A stretch of DNA of 7,398 bases from an uncultured Ureaplasma sp. (GTDB lineage Bacteria > Bacillota_I > Bacilli_A > Mycoplasmatales > Mycoplasmoidaceae). Position 1 is the first letter of the stretch; the number at the start of each line of letters is the position of its first letter. Below the pieces are notes generated by a model. That model was not told the origin of the DNA. It searched no databases and was given only the letters and a program-made list of their open reading frames with translations. The DNA is taken from positions 1 through 7,398 of the forward strand of contig CAJUTA010000041.1 of assembly GCA_910589685.1 (NCBI GenBank), written 5' to 3'. The translations under genes and the position numbers were made by a program. Of the stretch, positions 6,775-7,398 are shown in pieces.

Positions 6775-7398
6775 ATGAAAAATTCATTTGAAATTAATGA
6801 ATATAATGGTGAAGTTTTTGAATATAAAATCCCAAACGCAAAGCATTGTATTGTAAAAATACCAAGAGATTATTTAAGAAAAATAGATGATAGTATTTAT
6901 CAAGAAATAAATACAAATATTATTTATTTCTTGATAAATAAAGAAAATAAAAAATCTATGTAGGTAAATCAAATATAAGAAAATGTGGTTCTTCTGCAAG
7001 ATTATTTGAACATGATAACAATAAATCATGATGAGATGAAGTATTGGTATATCCAAATAATGAAATGGAACAAAATATTAGTAGTATAGTAGAATCACAT
7101 TTTATTAAATTATTAAAAAATAAAATTTATACATTAGATAATAAAAATGATGGAGGAACAGATTCATCAAATATTGCTTCAACTAAATGAAAATCAGATC
7201 AATGCATACAAGCTATAGAAAAGTTAATTAAAATTCATATATATGATATCTTTTGAGAAAAAGATGAAATAGAAAAAATAAATTTTGATTGTGAAAATAA
7301 TACTGATATTGATAAATGATATATTAGTGTTGGAAATAATGAAAATACACAAAATATTAATAATGAAAAATATGAATTTAATAATTTAAATTTAGATA
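6775..7398 (+). CDS. GIY-YIG nuclease-like gene, -1 frameshifted, 3' end outside window
   Basis: Read straight, the gene stops at TAG 6961-6963 after 62 codons. A -1 shift in the A6 run at 6949-6954 joins it to a frame open to the window end, 208 residues so far, with Trp as TGA throughout. The joined protein shows the GIY-YIG catalytic fold in order. After a 45-residue lead comes I-I-Y (49-51), ten residues, Y-V-G (62-64), then R76 in A-R-L-F-E-H, a W-D-E-V-L-V strand (87-92), and the metal-binding Glu as E107 in V-E-S-H-F-I. The spacing between the GIY and YIG halves is only canonical in the shifted reading, so the shift is real with respect to ancestry. Members of this subgroup cut DNA or are of unknown role, often in accessory regions. 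The region after about 180 becomes Asn-rich. The gene could be decayed, phase-variable, recoded or miscalled at the homopolymer. The gap to the DUF4145 gene is 47 nt, with a candidate promoter in it. Confidence 0.7.
6894..6940. repeat. Perfect 20-bp inverted repeat inside the GIY-YIG gene
   Basis: TATTTATCAAGAAATAAATA (6894-6913) is exactly complementary to 6921-6940, with a 7-nt loop CAAATAT. It covers the codons for the residues up to and including the GIY motif and ends 8 nt before the A6 run where the frame changes. It is the longest perfect hairpin I found in the window. No T tract follows on either strand, so it does not look like a terminator. Confidence 0.85.
6949..6954 (+). other. 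A6 run where the GIY-YIG frame shifts by -1
   Basis: Zero-frame codons are AAT AAA AAA TCT ATG TAG. Stepping back one base after the second AAA gives ATC TAT GTA GGT, which encodes the expected I-Y-V-G. One additional A would also restore the frame. Single-tRNA slippage on AAA is possible, but the tandem heptamer is U_AAA_AAA, not the classical X_XXY_YYZ type. Confidence 0.7.

Noticed and set aside
6563..6787. Reverse-strand open frame encoding a hydrophobic Ile/Leu-rich peptide
   Set aside because: It is the antisense reading of the Asn-rich tail (AAT codons read as ATT), so hydrophobicity is an artefact of the sequence.
6874..7056. Reverse-strand open frame over the nuclease gene
   Set aside because: It arises from the 20-bp inverted repeat, which makes both strands encode similar peptides; it has no start signals.
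1..7398. CRISPR arrays, insertion sequences, riboswitches, rRNA
   Set aside because: No regularly spaced direct repeats, transposase motifs, terminal inverted repeats or recognisable aptamer cores were seen in the window.

Overview
The window looks like a chromosomal segment of a mollicute (Mycoplasma, Ureaplasma or Spiroplasma type). It is extremely AT-rich. Every long gene reads through only if TGA encodes tryptophan (genetic code 4), and TGA outnumbers TGG at Trp positions. All genes I can support lie on the + strand. Genus cannot be fixed from the sequence alone.

Layout: (1) 1-132, a short leader with a terminator-like AT hairpin and a strong ribosome binding site. (2) 133-2046, a 12-helix APC-superfamily amino acid permease with a long Lys/Ser-rich cytosolic tail, closed by a strong, probably bidirectional terminator at 2079-2114. 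(3) About 400 bp of extremely AT-rich DNA without a convincing gene, holding a perfect short palindrome and ending in a second terminator-like hairpin. (4) 2533-5628, an apparent operon: DNA polymerase III delta subunit (holA), started from a -10 box so close to its ATG that the mRNA may be leaderless; then an unrecognised four-helix membrane protein; then a membrane protein resembling the S component of an ECF vitamin transporter (folate-type family). The last has no ATG, GTG or TTG start in its frame. (5) A tRNA-His gene with its own promoter and terminator. (6) 5831-7398, a more accessory-looking pair: a zinc-ribbon/DUF4145 protein with a tail of about 108 residues that is 38% asparagine, and a GIY-YIG nuclease-like gene that runs off the window and is split by a -1 frameshift.

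The most unusual signals are translational. The ECF S-component gene can be reached from an upstream ATG by a -1 shift at a canonical A_AAA_AAC heptamer that is followed at once by UAA and, 6 nt later, by a 10-bp hairpin. An AUA start in a stop/start overlap is an equally simple explanation. The GIY-YIG gene also needs a -1 shift at an A6 run, precisely between its GIY and YIG motifs, and a perfect 20-bp inverted repeat lies over the GIY half. In both genes one extra A would restore the frame, so programmed frameshifting, RNA polymerase slippage, phase variation and under-called homopolymers all have to be weighed.

Functionally, the left and middle parts are household genes (amino acid and vitamin uptake, replication clamp loading, His-tRNA). 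The right end next to the tRNA may be an acquired nuclease or defence-type module, but that is inference.
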